A DNA stretch of 64,000 bases from Acidobacteriota bacterium (GCA_029263315.1 JAJCXR010000066.1:1-64000); one strand, 5' to 3'; shown: positions 7,637-16,721, counted from the first letter of the stretch. Notes: a model not told the origin generated them from the sequence alone. Program-made: numbers and translations.

Positions 7637-9868
7637 TTGATCTGGTCGCCCCTGCACCGGAATGGAGATATGCATTCCCCGCGTCAGCCCCGCCTGGCGC
7701 CCTCGGTTTCGCTGCTCGCCGTCTTAGCGTTGCTGGCCTTCGCCTTGCCGGCGCACGCCTATATTGGACCTGGGGCCGGCGTCGCCCTGGTCTCGTCCTT
7801 TGCCGTCATCTTGGTCACTCTGGTCATTGCGGCATTCGCCATTTTGCTTTGGCCATTGCGTATGACCTGGCGCATGTTACGACGTAAAAAGCGTGAAAAA
7901 GCGGTCATCAAGCGCTTCATCGTCGTCGGCCTCGACGGTCAGGATCCCAAGATCACGGACCGTCTGATGGCCGAAGGCAAGCTGCCCAATTTCCAGAAAT
8001 TGGCCAAGCAAGGTGGGTACCATCGGCTGCGCACCACCTACCCCTCCATCTCACCGGTGGCCTGGTCGTCCTTCAGCACCGGAACCGAGCCCGGCAAACA
8101 CAACATCTTCGACTTCCTCGATCGCGACAAGCGCACCTATTTGCCGCAGCTGTCCTCCACCGCCATCGGCTCGGTGAAGAAGTTCTTCAAGCTCGGACGT
8201 TGGCGGATTCCGCTGGAGAAACCGGAGCTACGCTTGTTGCGGCGCTCCAAGCCCTTTTGGACGATCCTTGGCGAATACGACATCTGGAGCACCGTCTTGC
8301 GGGTGCCGATCACTTTCCCGCCGGACGAATTCTACGGTGCTGAGCTGTCGGCCATGTGCGTTCCCGACCTGTTGGGCACCCAGGGTACCTTCCTGCTTTT
8401 CACCACCCGACGGAGTGACGAGACCTTCAAAGAGGGGGGGCTGCGTTTCTTCCTCGAAGGCCAAGGGCCAACGTACGTTTCGGAGATCCAAGGTCCGCCT
8501 AATACTTTCCTCGAGGACGAGCCCCCCCTGACGGTACCGATGGGCCTCGAGATGGACGCCAATGGCAAGGGTGGCACGCTCTCCCTGGACGGTGAAACCC
8601 ACCGACTCGAGGTGGGTAAGCTGAGCCCTTGGATCATGCTGACCTTTCCGGCGGCGCCGATGGTCAAGGTGACAGGCATTTGCCGCATGCAGCTCACCGA
8701 GGCGGGTGAGCATGTATCGCTGTACGTGACGCCCATCGCCCTGGATCCGGAGAACCCGGCCATGCCGGTGTCGCATCCGTCCTACTACTCGACGTATCTG
8801 GCCAAGAAAATCGGCCCCTACTCGACCCTCGGCTTGGCGGAGGACACCTGGGCCCTCAACGAAAAGGTCATCGACGACGGCACGTTTCTCCAGCAGTCCT
8901 ACGACATCGACAAAGAGCGGGAAGAGATGTTCTTCGCCGCTCTCGAGAAGCTGCGCAGCGGTAGCTTGTCGTGTGTCTTCGACGCCACCGATCGCATCCA
9001 GCACATGTTCTGGCGCTACATGGAAGACGGGCATCCCGCCGCCGAGGGCATCGAAGCCCCCGAGCACGCCAATGCCATCGAAGAGCTTTACCAGCGCAAC
9101 GACGGCCTGGTGGGCCGGGTGATGGAAAAGATCGGCGAGGGCGATGTATTGCTGGTCATCTCGGATCACGGTTTCACGTCTTTCCGGCGCGGCGTCAACC
9201 TCAATGCATGGTTGCTGCAAGAGGGCTACTTGAAGCTCAAGGAAGGAACCGACGGCTCTTCCGAGTGGCTGCGGGACGTGGACTGGAGCCAGACCAAGGC
9301 GTATGTCCTCGGCTTGGCGGGCATGTTCCTCAACGTCAAGGGCCGGGAAGAGGAAGGCATCGTTGAAGCCTCCGAGATGCAGGCCCTCAAGGACGAGATC
9401 GTCGCCAAGCTCCATAACCTACGGGACGAAGAAAAAGACGCTATCGGCATCAACGACTTGTTCGACACCGGGCGTATCTACCGAGGTCCCTATCGCGTCA
9501 ACGCCCCGGATTTCATCGTCGGTTACAACGAGGGCTATCGCACCTCATGGGATTGCGCCACCGGCATGGTGTCCGGCCCGATCTTCGAAGACAATGTCAA
9601 AGCCTGGTCGGGTGATCATTGCGTCGATCCGCGGTTGGTGCCCGGCGTGCTCTTCGCGAACCATCCGCTGGACGACAGCGAAGATCCGGGGATCGTCGAT
9701 ATCGCACCCACGGTGCTGCGCCTCTTCGGCATCGAGCCCCCGGAGCACATGGACGGTAAACCCCTCTACGAACGCTCGCGCTTCGGCCGGGGGACGACGG
9801 CGTCCAAAGCTGACGGCTCGCCAGCCGGTGGTCCCACGAAAAAGGCTGCTGCGACAGCCGCAGGATGA
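7637..9868 (+). CDS. Alkaline-phosphatase-superfamily phosphodiesterase/nucleotide pyrophosphatase, membrane-anchored
   Basis: A 743-residue protein of the type I phosphodiesterase branch of the alkaline phosphatase superfamily. An N-terminal signal-like helix (about 25-41) is followed by a second helix (50-76) and a basic stop segment (RMLRRKKREK), so the catalytic part may face either side of the membrane. Metal ligands can be seen in GLDGQDP, DATDRIQHMFW, ISDHGF and WSGDHC, with the nucleophile in SSFSTGTEPG. I chose the TTG start because an AGGAGT ribosome site lies 7 nt upstream; an in-frame ATG at 7670 has a badly spaced one. The stop overlaps the next gene (ATGA). The C-terminus is Ala/Lys/Thr-rich. 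Substrate unknown. Confidence 0.88.
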   Translation: MIWSPLHRNGDMHSPRQPRLAPSVSLLAVLALLAFALPAHAYIGPGAGVALVSSFAVILVTLVIAAFAILLWPLRMTWRMLRRKKREKAVIKRFIVVGLDGQDPKITDRLMAEGKLPNFQKLAKQGGYHRLRTTYPSISPVAWSSFSTGTEPGKHNIFDFLDRDKRTYLPQLSSTAIGSVKKFFKLGRWRIPLEKPELRLLRRSKPFWTILGEYDIWSTVLRVPITFPPDEFYGAELSAMCVPDLLGTQGTFLLFTTRRSDETFKEGGLRFFLEGQGPTYVSEIQGPPNTFLEDEPPLTVPMGLEMDANGKGGTLSLDGETHRLEVGKLSPWIMLTFPAAPMVKVTGICRMQLTEAGEHVSLYVTPIALDPENPAMPVSHPSYYSTYLAKKIGPYSTLGLAEDTWALNEKVIDDGTFLQQSYDIDKEREEMFFAALEKLRSGSLSCVFDATDRIQHMFWRYMEDGHPAAEGIEAPEHANAIEELYQRNDGLVGRVMEKIGEGDVLLVISDHGFTSFRRGVNLNAWLLQEGYLKLKEGTDGSSEWLRDVDWSQTKAYVLGLAGMFLNVKGREEEGIVEASEMQALKDEIVAKLHNLRDEEKDAIGINDLFDTGRIYRGPYRVNAPDFIVGYNEGYRTSWDCATGMVSGPIFEDNVKAWSGDHCVDPRLVPGVLFANHPLDDSEDPGIVDIAPTVLRLFGIEPPEHMDGKPLYERSRFGRGTTASKADGSPAGGPTKKAAATAAG

Positions 9869-11826
9869 ACAGCATGCAACGACAACGCACTTACCCGACA
9901 CTCTTGCTCGGCTTGGCTGTGATGGCTCTGCTGGCCTTCAACCTGGCCTGCGGCCGTGGCGAGGCCGGTCAACGCGGCCAGCGGGTCATCGTTCTGGGCT
10001 TCGACGGCATGGACTACAGCTTGACTAAGGAGCTGATGGCCCAGGGCAAGCTGCCCAACTTCAGCCGGTTGGCCGCCGAGGGCACCTTCACCCACCTCGG
10101 CACCTCGGCGCCGCCCCTCAGCCCGGTCGCTTGGTCGAATTTCATCACCGGCATGGACTCCGGTGGCCACGGTATTTTTGACTTCATCCACCGTGACCCG
10201 AAGACCATGATCCCGTACCTGTCCACCAGCCTGACCCGGGATCCCGAGACCTTCAACCTCCTGGGGTTGGAGATTCCCCTGTCGAGCGGTGGCACCGAGA
10301 ACATGCGTCGCGGACAGGCATTCTGGGAAGTCTTGGAAGACCGTGGCGTCGAGACGACGATCATCCGCATGCCGGCCAATTTCCCCCCCACCGGCACCGC
10401 CAGCCGCGAGATCAGCGGCATGGGAACACCGGATCTCATGGGGACCTACGGTACGTTTTCCTTCTACACCTCCGAGCTCTTCCCGTTTCCGGGCAAGGAG
10501 ATCGGTGGCGGCAATGTCTATGAGGCTTGGGAAGAGAACGGTGTCGTCGAGGCCCAGTTGCACGGCCCATCCAGCGGCGACATCAAGCTGACGACCGATT
10601 TCAAGGTCTACGTCGATCCCCAAGATCCCATCGTCAAGCTGGAGGTGGGCGACGAAGAGCGCATCATCCAGGTGGGCGAATGGACGGATTGGGTGCCGGT
10701 GGAATTCGAAGTCTCGGCGATGAGCAGCGTCAGTGCCATGGCCCGCTTCTACCTGCGATCGGTGCGTCCGGAGTTCGAGATGTATGTCAGCCCGCTGAAC
10801 TTCCATCCCGACAACCCGGTGGAGGTCATTTCCACGCCGGAGGACTATGCCGGGGAGCTGGCGGAGGCCAGTGGTCTGTTTTACACCCAAGGCATGCCGG
10901 AAGAGACCAAGGGTTTGTCGGAAGGGGTGCTGACCCCCGAGGAGTTCCTGGCCCAGGCCAAAATCGCCGGGCAAGAGCTGGCCCACCAATACAAATACGT
11001 CCTCGGTGACTTCGACGATGGCCTGCTCTTCTACTATTTCGGTAACCTGGACCAGGTCTCCCACATGATGTGGCGCTCCAGGGATCCCGATCACCCGGCC
11101 TACAACGCCGAGCGGGACGCGCCCTTTGCCCAGGTCATCGAGGATCTCTACGTGGAGGCCGATGGTATCGTCGGTTATACCCTCGACAACATGGGCGAAG
11201 GAACGCAATTGGTGATCATGTCGGACCACGGATTCGCCTCCTGGCGCCGTTCCTTCCATCTCAACAACTGGCTCAAAGAGAATGGTTATCTGGCGGTGCG
11301 GGATCCCAATTTGAAAAAAGATCCCGGTTTCCTGGTCAATGTCGACTGGTCGCGCACCCGGGCTTACGGGTTGGGCCTCAACGGCCTCTACATCAACGTT
11401 GCGGGACGCGAGAAGGACGGCATCGTGGCCGAATCCGAACGCCAGGCCTTGATGGCGGAGATCAAGGCGGGCTTGCTGGAAGTCATCGATCCGGTCACCG
11501 GTCTGCCGGCCATCACCAAGGTCTATAGTCGTGACGATTTCGAGTATCAGCAGGAGGCGGCGATCGGGCCCGATTTGATCATCGGCTACGCCGAGGAGAC
11601 CCGCGGTTCCAATGAATCCGCCAGTGGCGCCGTACCGCCACAGATGTTCAGTGACAACACCGAGGACTGGAGTGGGGACCACGGCATGGATCACGAGACC
11701 GTGCCCGGTATCCTCTTCACTTCCCAACCGATGAAGAAACCTGCCACCTCGCTACAGGATTTAGCAGCGTCGATCTTGGCAGAGTTTGGAGTCGATGAAT
11801 TTCCCCTCGTCGATCAGGCAGAGTAA
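9865..11826 (+). CDS. Second alkaline-phosphatase-superfamily phosphodiesterase, probable exported or lipoprotein form
   Basis: A 653-residue paralogue of the protein just upstream. They share the order of motifs GFDGMDYS, SPVAWSNFITGMDSGGHGIFDF, GNLDQVSHMMW, MSDHGFASWRRSF and WSGDHGMDHETVPG, which carry the expected metal ligands and Thr nucleophile. The N-terminus is a signal peptide ending in FNLACGRG. The Cys is in lipobox position but -3 is Asn, so lipidation is only probable. It overlaps the upstream gene by 4 nt (ATGA), so both are made together. The two copies differ in anchoring, one with two membrane helices and one exported, which suggests action on a common envelope substrate from different positions. 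Confidence 0.87.
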   Translation: MNSMQRQRTYPTLLLGLAVMALLAFNLACGRGEAGQRGQRVIVLGFDGMDYSLTKELMAQGKLPNFSRLAAEGTFTHLGTSAPPLSPVAWSNFITGMDSGGHGIFDFIHRDPKTMIPYLSTSLTRDPETFNLLGLEIPLSSGGTENMRRGQAFWEVLEDRGVETTIIRMPANFPPTGTASREISGMGTPDLMGTYGTFSFYTSELFPFPGKEIGGGNVYEAWEENGVVEAQLHGPSSGDIKLTTDFKVYVDPQDPIVKLEVGDEERIIQVGEWTDWVPVEFEVSAMSSVSAMARFYLRSVRPEFEMYVSPLNFHPDNPVEVISTPEDYAGELAEASGLFYTQGMPEETKGLSEGVLTPEEFLAQAKIAGQELAHQYKYVLGDFDDGLLFYYFGNLDQVSHMMWRSRDPDHPAYNAERDAPFAQVIEDLYVEADGIVGYTLDNMGEGTQLVIMSDHGFASWRRSFHLNNWLKENGYLAVRDPNLKKDPGFLVNVDWSRTRAYGLGLNGLYINVAGREKDGIVAESERQALMAEIKAGLLEVIDPVTGLPAITKVYSRDDFEYQQEAAIGPDLIIGYAEETRGSNESASGAVPPQMFSDNTEDWSGDHGMDHETVPGILFTSQPMKKPATSLQDLAASILAEFGVDEFPLVDQAE

Positions 11827-11873
11827 GTCGACAAGCTAGAGAATAGAGGCCCTAGGCCGATGGAGTGAGCGAA

Positions 11874-12071
11874 ATGTTTGGATCCACAGTCAAAGTCAAA
11901 TTGGAAAAAGATCTGGTCAACAAGATCAAGCGGCTGGCCGATGTCGCTGGTTATGCCTCGCCGGAGGAGTTCATCACCCACGCCTTGGAAAAGGAGCTGG
12001 CGCAGTTCGAGGACGCCGATTCCGAAGAAGAAATCAAGAAGCGCCTCCAAGGCCTCGGCTACATCTCCTGA
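11874..12071 (+). CDS. Small ribbon-helix-helix-like protein linked to the phosphodiesterase operon
   Basis: A 65-residue protein starting at the ATG that follows a GGAG ribosome site (11862-11865) by 8 nt; an in-frame GTG at 11865 is less likely. The body (VKVKLEKDLVNKIKRLADVAGY then SPEEFITHALEKEL) has the beta strand, helix, helix pattern of CopG/Arc-type ribbon-helix-helix proteins. The C-terminal end is Glu-rich and closes with RLQGLGYIS, a type of ending also seen at the C-termini of many sulfatase/alkaline-phosphatase-superfamily proteins. It lies 47 nt after the second phosphodiesterase and 15 nt before a membrane-protein gene. It could be an autoregulator or an accessory subunit. Confidence 0.72.
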   Translation: MFGSTVKVKLEKDLVNKIKRLADVAGYASPEEFITHALEKELAQFEDADSEEEIKKRLQGLGYIS

Positions 12072-12086
12072 TCGGTAGTTAGCACC

Positions 12087-12914
12087 ATGTCAATGATCTT
12101 CGGCTCGATGCGCGCCCTGTTCGACGCCATTCTCTACCCATTCCGCGAGCTCTCCCCCTTGGTGGGCTTGACCGTCCTGTCGGTACTGTTCGGGATCGGC
12201 ATGTTGGTGGTGCTCAAATACACCTCCAATCAAGAGAAGCTCGATGCCGTAAAGCGCAAGATTCATGCAGGTCTCTTCGAGATCCGCCTGTTCAATGACG
12301 ACCTGCGGGCCATCATGCGAGCCCAATGGGACATCCTGCGCCACAATGTCAGCTACTTGGGGCTGTGGTTGGTGCCGTTGTTGATCATGATGGTGCCCCT
12401 CATCTTGATCGTTGGGCAAATGCACTTCCACTACGGGTACCGAGGCTTTGAGCCCGGCGAACAGACGATCTTCACCGTCGAGCTGAAGCAAGATCAAGGA
12501 AGTAAACCGGCCGCTAGGCTCGATGTCCCGGAGGGATTGAGCATCGATGCGGGGCCGGTGTGGATACCCGCCAAGCGAGAGCTCAGCTGGCGTCTCGAAG
12601 CCGATGCCCGCGGTGACTATCAGGTGGGTTTCGAGCTGGACGGTGAACGCTACGAAAAGAACCTGCAAGTGGTCGATTACATCGCCCGTCGGTCCCCGGT
12701 GCGTCCAGCTGCCACGTTCCTCGACCAATTGCTCTACCCGGCGGAGACGCCTTTGCCCGCCGATGGGGCGGTGCAGTCGATCGCCTTGAAATATCCGCCC
12801 GCCGATGCGGGCATTTCTGGCTGGGACAATGAGCTGACCTGGATGCTGGTCTTTGTCGTGGTGTCGGTGATCGCCGCCTATGCCTTCAAAGGACCCTTCG
12901 GCGTCACCTTCTGA
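12087..12914 (+). CDS. Three-helix membrane protein with cytosolic helical loop and extracytoplasmic domain (possible Oxa1/EMC3-like)
   Basis: A 275-residue protein of no certain family. Helix 1 spans about 24-43. A charged helical stretch (46-90, with EKLDAVKRKIHAGLFEIRL) follows, then helix 2 (92-110), a 140-residue soluble part rich in beta-type sequence, and helix 3 (253-270). The order of a helix, a basic/acidic helical hairpin and a second helix with MMVP recalls EMC3/TMCO1/YidC-superfamily proteins. I cannot align it well enough to be sure. It is the last gene of the run beginning at 7637, so it probably serves the phosphodiesterase pair, for example as membrane partner or insertase. 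Confidence 0.65.
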   Translation: MSMIFGSMRALFDAILYPFRELSPLVGLTVLSVLFGIGMLVVLKYTSNQEKLDAVKRKIHAGLFEIRLFNDDLRAIMRAQWDILRHNVSYLGLWLVPLLIMMVPLILIVGQMHFHYGYRGFEPGEQTIFTVELKQDQGSKPAARLDVPEGLSIDAGPVWIPAKRELSWRLEADARGDYQVGFELDGERYEKNLQVVDYIARRSPVRPAATFLDQLLYPAETPLPADGAVQSIALKYPPADAGISGWDNELTWMLVFVVVSVIAAYAFKGPFGVTF

Positions 12915-12968
12915 TCAACTCAGAGGGTTGTGCTGCGAGCTGTCTCTGCACATAGGACACCTGCCCGG

Positions 12969-14030
12969 TTAGGCACACTCATCGACGATCTTTCTTGGCT
13001 CTTCTGATCCGACGATCGGCAAGGTGGGACGGTCGATCTCAGCGGTGGGGTCCGTCAAGCCGCACGTCGCGCCATCTTGCACCGGTTTGGGGGGTGCTTC
13101 CGCCGCCAGACGCCGGGCCCGTCGTTCGCTGGAGGTCAGCAGCACGACGGAACCGATGATCAGACCGCTGGCGATGATCGTGCGCCAGCCGACGTGCTCA
13201 TCGGCGATCAACCAACCCAAAAAGACAGCCACCACCGGATTGACGTAGGCGTGGGTGGCCACCAACGTAGGCTCGGTGGTCTGAATCAGCCAGCTGTAGG
13301 CGCTGAAGGCGATCAGTGATCCGAAGACCACCAGATAGAGAAATGCCAAGGCGGAGGTCCAGCTCACGGCGCCGACGTCGAATTGGGCCCACTCGTTGGT
13401 GACCAGCCCGTAGCCCAGCAACAAGGCGCCCCCTGCCAGCATTTGGCAGGCGGTGTTGATCCACGGCGACGTCGGCAGCTCGACTTGCCTGGCGGCGAGG
13501 GAGCCCGCGGCCCAGGAGATACATCCCAAGGTGATCGCCAGCAGAGACGGCAGGTGGATGTCGACTCCCTCCATCATGGCTCCGGGGGCGGCGAGAAGGG
13601 CGGCGCCGAGGAAACCGATGACCAGGGCCCCGAAGGTGCGGCTGTCGGGACGGCGCCCCGCCGCCTTGCCAAAGGGCCAGAGCCAGAGCATGAGGACCAT
13701 CCACAGGGGCTCGGTGCCGACCATCAAGGCGGCTAGGCCGGATTCGATGTGGTACGACGCCCAGACCACCGCGCCGGTGCCGACAAAGAGCAGCAAACCG
13801 CCGATCCAAGCGGCGTTGCGCCACTGTTTCCCGGTCGGGGCCGGAGCCCCCCGCCATCTGGCGACGCCATAGAGAATGACCCCGGCAAGGAAGAAGCGTA
13901 CCCCGACCATACTGAATCCCGGCAGGGTGTCGATTAACAGGCGGATGGCCAAGTAGGTGGATCCCCAGATCACATAGACCGCCGCGAAGGCGAGGATCTG
14001 ACGGCTGCGGAAAGAGAGCTCAGACATCAT
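12969..14030 (-). CDS. EamA/DMT-family transporter (YedA-like exporter)
   Basis: A 353-residue inner-membrane protein with about ten hydrophobic helices and two EamA repeats. Signature stretches are YVIWGSTYLAIRLLI near the N-terminus and THAYVNPVVAVFLGWLI in the second repeat, typical of the RhaT/YedA group of amino-acid and metabolite exporters. About 45 hydrophilic residues follow the last helix. Two adjacent ATG codons start the gene behind GGGGAG. The start overlaps the end of the Lrp-type regulator by 11 nt, a common arrangement in which the regulator senses the exported amino acid. The substrate is therefore probably an amino acid, by inference. Confidence 0.92.
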   Translation of the reverse strand: MMSELSFRSRQILAFAAVYVIWGSTYLAIRLLIDTLPGFSMVGVRFFLAGVILYGVARWRGAPAPTGKQWRNAAWIGGLLLFVGTGAVVWASYHIESGLAALMVGTEPLWMVLMLWLWPFGKAAGRRPDSRTFGALVIGFLGAALLAAPGAMMEGVDIHLPSLLAITLGCISWAAGSLAARQVELPTSPWINTACQMLAGGALLLGYGLVTNEWAQFDVGAVSWTSALAFLYLVVFGSLIAFSAYSWLIQTTEPTLVATHAYVNPVVAVFLGWLIADEHVGWRTIIASGLIIGSVVLLTSSERRARRLAAEAPPKPVQDGATCGLTDPTAEIDRPTLPIVGSEEPRKIVDECA

Positions 14031-14502
14031 CGTTCTCCCCTGGGATCTGGGTGAGGGGGAGCTCGGTGCTTTCCTTGACGGTTTCGAGAACGATGGTGCT
14101 ACGCGTCGATACCACCGTACAGATCTTTCCTAGCTCCTGGCGCAAGAGCAGGCCGAGGGATTCGGGATCGGCGGCCCGCACCTTCACCAGGTAGCAATCC
14201 TCCCCCGCCACATGATGCACCTCCTGAACTCCAGGCACCTTCGACAGGGCAAGGCCCGTCGAGATCTCGGTCATCGATTCCTGGGTGCGCACCAAAATAA
14301 AGGCGAGCAGCCCCAAGCCGACGGCGCTGGGGTTCAGGCGCGTCGGATAGCCCTGAATGACACCCCGTTTCTCCAGTTTGCGCACCCGTTCGAGGACGGC
14401 CGAGGGGGCCATGCCCACTTGGCGAGCGATGTCGGCATTGGCGATGCGGGCGTTGTTCTGCAGGATGTCGAGAATCTGTCGATCGGTTGGGTCTAAATGC
14501 AT
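14020..14502 (-). CDS. Lrp/AsnC-family transcriptional regulator
   Basis: A 160-residue regulator: N-terminal helix-turn-helix (LDPTDRQILDILQNNARIANADIARQVGM, split here as the first 30 residues) and a C-terminal RAM ligand domain with VPGVQEVHHVAGEDCYLVKV. The start is the ATG before HLDPTD, because AGGAGGT lies 7 nt upstream; the frame extends 16 codons further but without a ribosome site. It overlaps the EamA exporter gene and very likely controls it in response to an amino acid. Confidence 0.92.
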   Translation of the reverse strand: MHLDPTDRQILDILQNNARIANADIARQVGMAPSAVLERVRKLEKRGVIQGYPTRLNPSAVGLGLLAFILVRTQESMTEISTGLALSKVPGVQEVHHVAGEDCYLVKVRAADPESLGLLLRQELGKICTVVSTRSTIVLETVKESTELPLTQIPGENDDV

Positions 14503-14610
14503 CGGCCCACCTCCTATTGAAAGAATAGTCGGCGGACCTCCTACATACAAGAGTTTTATTCTGAATTATATTGTTGTGGCAGACGTTTGTTCTCTTGGTG
14601 CCGTGCTCTT

Positions 14611-14659
14611 GGTGCCAGGCACCTGCGGGCCGGGCCTCCCTGAACCGGTGCCAGGCACC
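14611..14659. repeat. Two copies of the GGTGCCAGGCACC palindrome
   Basis: The 13-nt palindrome occurs at 14611-14623 and 14647-14659, 36 nt apart and each followed by TGC(G/A)GG. A half copy (TTGGTGCCGTGCTC) lies just before the first. They sit between the regulator promoter and a decayed gene. Confidence 0.8.
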
Positions 14660-14669
14660 TGCAGGACGT

Positions 14670-15161
14670 CTACTCGCTCATGCTGCCGAGGGCGTCGAAG
14701 CGACGGTCCGCCTCGACGGTGGGGCGGGCAGCGTCGCCACGGGTTCGCCTCAGGACGCTCAAGGCCCCTTCGATCAGCGGCTGTGCTGCCGCCAGGTCTC
14801 CGTCCCCCAGAAGGGCGCCCCCGAGAACGCTCTCGGCTTCGGCGACTCGCCAATGCCCACGCTCGTAGTAGTTGGTCAAGTAGATGTCGCGGCTGCGCAG
14901 GGCCAGGGTCTCGGCGGCGGTGAAGTCGCCCTGCTCATGGGCGAGGACGGCCAGGCCGAGGTCGATGGCGGCGATGCCCCTGAGCTGGATGACCTCGATA
15001 TCCTCGGCGGTGTTGGCAGGTCTTCGGCCAAGATCAAGGCCCGCTGCACCAGATCCAAGAGAATGGCCCTTGCCGTTCCCCAATGTGGGCTCACCGTTTG
15101 CTCGGATGGGTTGAGGAGATCCGAAATGTGCCGATCGGCGAAATCTCGTAGGGGAAATCAC
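14670..15161 (-). pseudogene. Remnant of a TPR-containing protein (C-terminal part of a kinase-TPR gene)
   Basis: The last 100 residues (IAAIDLGLAVLAHEQGD, AAETLALRSRDIYL, AESVLGGALLGDGDLAAAQPLIEGALSVLRR) have the pattern of the C-terminal tetratricopeptide repeats of bacterial Ser/Thr kinase-TPR proteins. Upstream the same frame loses this pattern, while another frame reads WGTARAILLDLVQRALILAEDL. That is a plausible repeat continuing into the remnant if one base is inserted or lost near 15020. No start with a ribosome site and no kinase part is present. I read it as a truncated, frameshifted relic next to palindromic repeats. Confidence 0.6.
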
Positions 15162-15228
15162 TCCCGCGAGTCTGGTTGAGCCCGATCTAGATCAATCAAG
15201 AAAAATGGTTCCAGAGGGGCAAGTTTGC

Positions 15229-16701
15229 ATGTCTCAATCCTTTGAGGTCGCCATCGTCGGCTCGGGTTTTGGTGGTCTGGCGACGGCCCTGCGTTTGGCC
15301 GAGCTTGGACGTCGGGTGGTGCTTTTCGAGACTTTGGCCTATCCGGGTGGCTGCGCCAGCACCTTTTCACACAAAGATTTTTCCTTCGAGACGGGTGCGA
15401 CGTTGTTTTCAGGGCTGGGCGATGGCCAGCTCTTTCAAAGGTGGAACCAGCACTATGACCTGGGGCTGGAATTCGAAACCCTCGACCCGGTGGTGGCCAT
15501 GCGAACCCCCGGCTGGCAGCTCGCCATCCCGGCACAGAGGCAGCAGCTGATCGAGCGTTTTCTAAAACCGGCAGGGGCGCCGAGGCAAGCGCTCTTGGGC
15601 TTCTTTGCCTATCAAGAGAAGGTCGCCGATGCCCTCTGGCGGGTGCTCGATGACCCCGATTTGTTGCCGCCTTTCGGATTCAAGTCCCTATGCCGCCACG
15701 CCGCCCGGGCCACGGCCTATTGGCCCATCCTCCGTTCCGCCGGCCAACCCCTGAGCGATGTTCTGAAAAGCTTCGGATTGGGCGATTATGCCCCGCTGCG
15801 GACGTACCTCGAAGCCCTGTGCCAGATCACGGTGCAGTGTGGCGTCGACGAGGCGGAAGCGCCCTTTGCCTTGGGCACCATGGACTACTACTTCCGCGGT
15901 ACCGGTCATGTGCGGGGTGGTATCGGCAAGCTGGCTTGGGGTTTGGTGGAGGCTATCCGCAGCCTCGGAGGCGAGGTCCGTTTTCTCGATCGGGTGAAGC
16001 GGGTCACCGCCCTCGAAACCGCAGGATTTCAAGTCGAGACCCGCCGTGGTGAGCTGAAAGCCGAGCAAGTGGTGGCCAATACGCTGCCGCAGAGTCTACG
16101 GCGTCTGGTGCCGGATCTGCCAGCAGAGTTGCCTTGGCTCGAATCCCTCGAAAGCCAGGTGGCTGGAGGTTGGGGCGCCTGTATGCTCTATCGGGTCATC
16201 CCCTGCGAGCCGGGTGCGACGCCCCATCATGTGGAGCTGATCGGCGATCCACAGGCGCCCTTCCTCGAAGGCAACCACATTTTCTGCTCCGCCAGCGCCG
16301 AGGGTGATGGCGGTGTCGAGCCACGACAGCGCACCTTGACCGTATCCACCCACGTCGACCTCGGGGTCATGGCCGACATGGACGACGCAGCCAAGGCGGC
16401 ATACATCGAGACGGTGCAGCGGCGCATGGACGCAACGCTGCGCTCCCTGGCGCCCAAGAGATTCAACGAGCCCCTGTTCGCCATGACGGCGTCACCGCGC
16501 ACCTTCGAACGCTTTACAGGTCGTGCATCGGGTTACGTGGGTGGCGTGCCGCGTCGCTTCGGCTTGGACAATTATCGTTCGCTGATTCCACCGCCGGTCG
16601 TCCCGGGGCTCTATTTGGTGGGGGATTCGATATTCCCAGGGCAGAGCACCCTCGCCTGTGCCCTAGGTGGCTACAAGCTGGCAGAGCGCCTGGCCAGCTG
16701 A
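15229..16701 (+). CDS. FAD-dependent oxidoreductase, phytoene desaturase/carotenoid isomerase-like (CrtI/CrtISO family)
   Basis: A 490-residue flavoprotein. The N-terminal dinucleotide fold (VAIVGSGFGGLATALRLAELG, an ADP-binding Rossmann stretch, then VVLFETLAYPGGCAST) and the C-terminal GLYLVGDSIFPGQST...GG segment are the paired FAD-binding signatures of the CrtI/CrtISO/RetSat group. The ATG at 15229 is preferred to one at 15205 because GAGGGG lies 9 nt upstream. No other carotenoid genes are adjacent, so the substrate could be a carotenoid, a retinoid-like lipid or another polyene. It stands alone between a pseudogene and a convergent antiporter gene. Confidence 0.85.
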   Translation: MSQSFEVAIVGSGFGGLATALRLAELGRRVVLFETLAYPGGCASTFSHKDFSFETGATLFSGLGDGQLFQRWNQHYDLGLEFETLDPVVAMRTPGWQLAIPAQRQQLIERFLKPAGAPRQALLGFFAYQEKVADALWRVLDDPDLLPPFGFKSLCRHAARATAYWPILRSAGQPLSDVLKSFGLGDYAPLRTYLEALCQITVQCGVDEAEAPFALGTMDYYFRGTGHVRGGIGKLAWGLVEAIRSLGGEVRFLDRVKRVTALETAGFQVETRRGELKAEQVVANTLPQSLRRLVPDLPAELPWLESLESQVAGGWGACMLYRVIPCEPGATPHHVELIGDPQAPFLEGNHIFCSASAEGDGGVEPRQRTLTVSTHVDLGVMADMDDAAKAAYIETVQRRMDATLRSLAPKRFNEPLFAMTASPRTFERFTGRASGYVGGVPRRFGLDNYRSLIPPPVVPGLYLVGDSIFPGQSTLACALGGYKLAERLAS

Positions 16702-16721
16702 GAAATTTCCCTGGCTAGTTA

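Noticed and set aside
9766..11727. A 653-residue minus-strand frame opposite the second phosphodiesterase
   Set aside because: Its length matches the real gene by chance of codon bias; it has His/Val/Gly-rich composition and no motif, while the plus strand has all active-site motifs.
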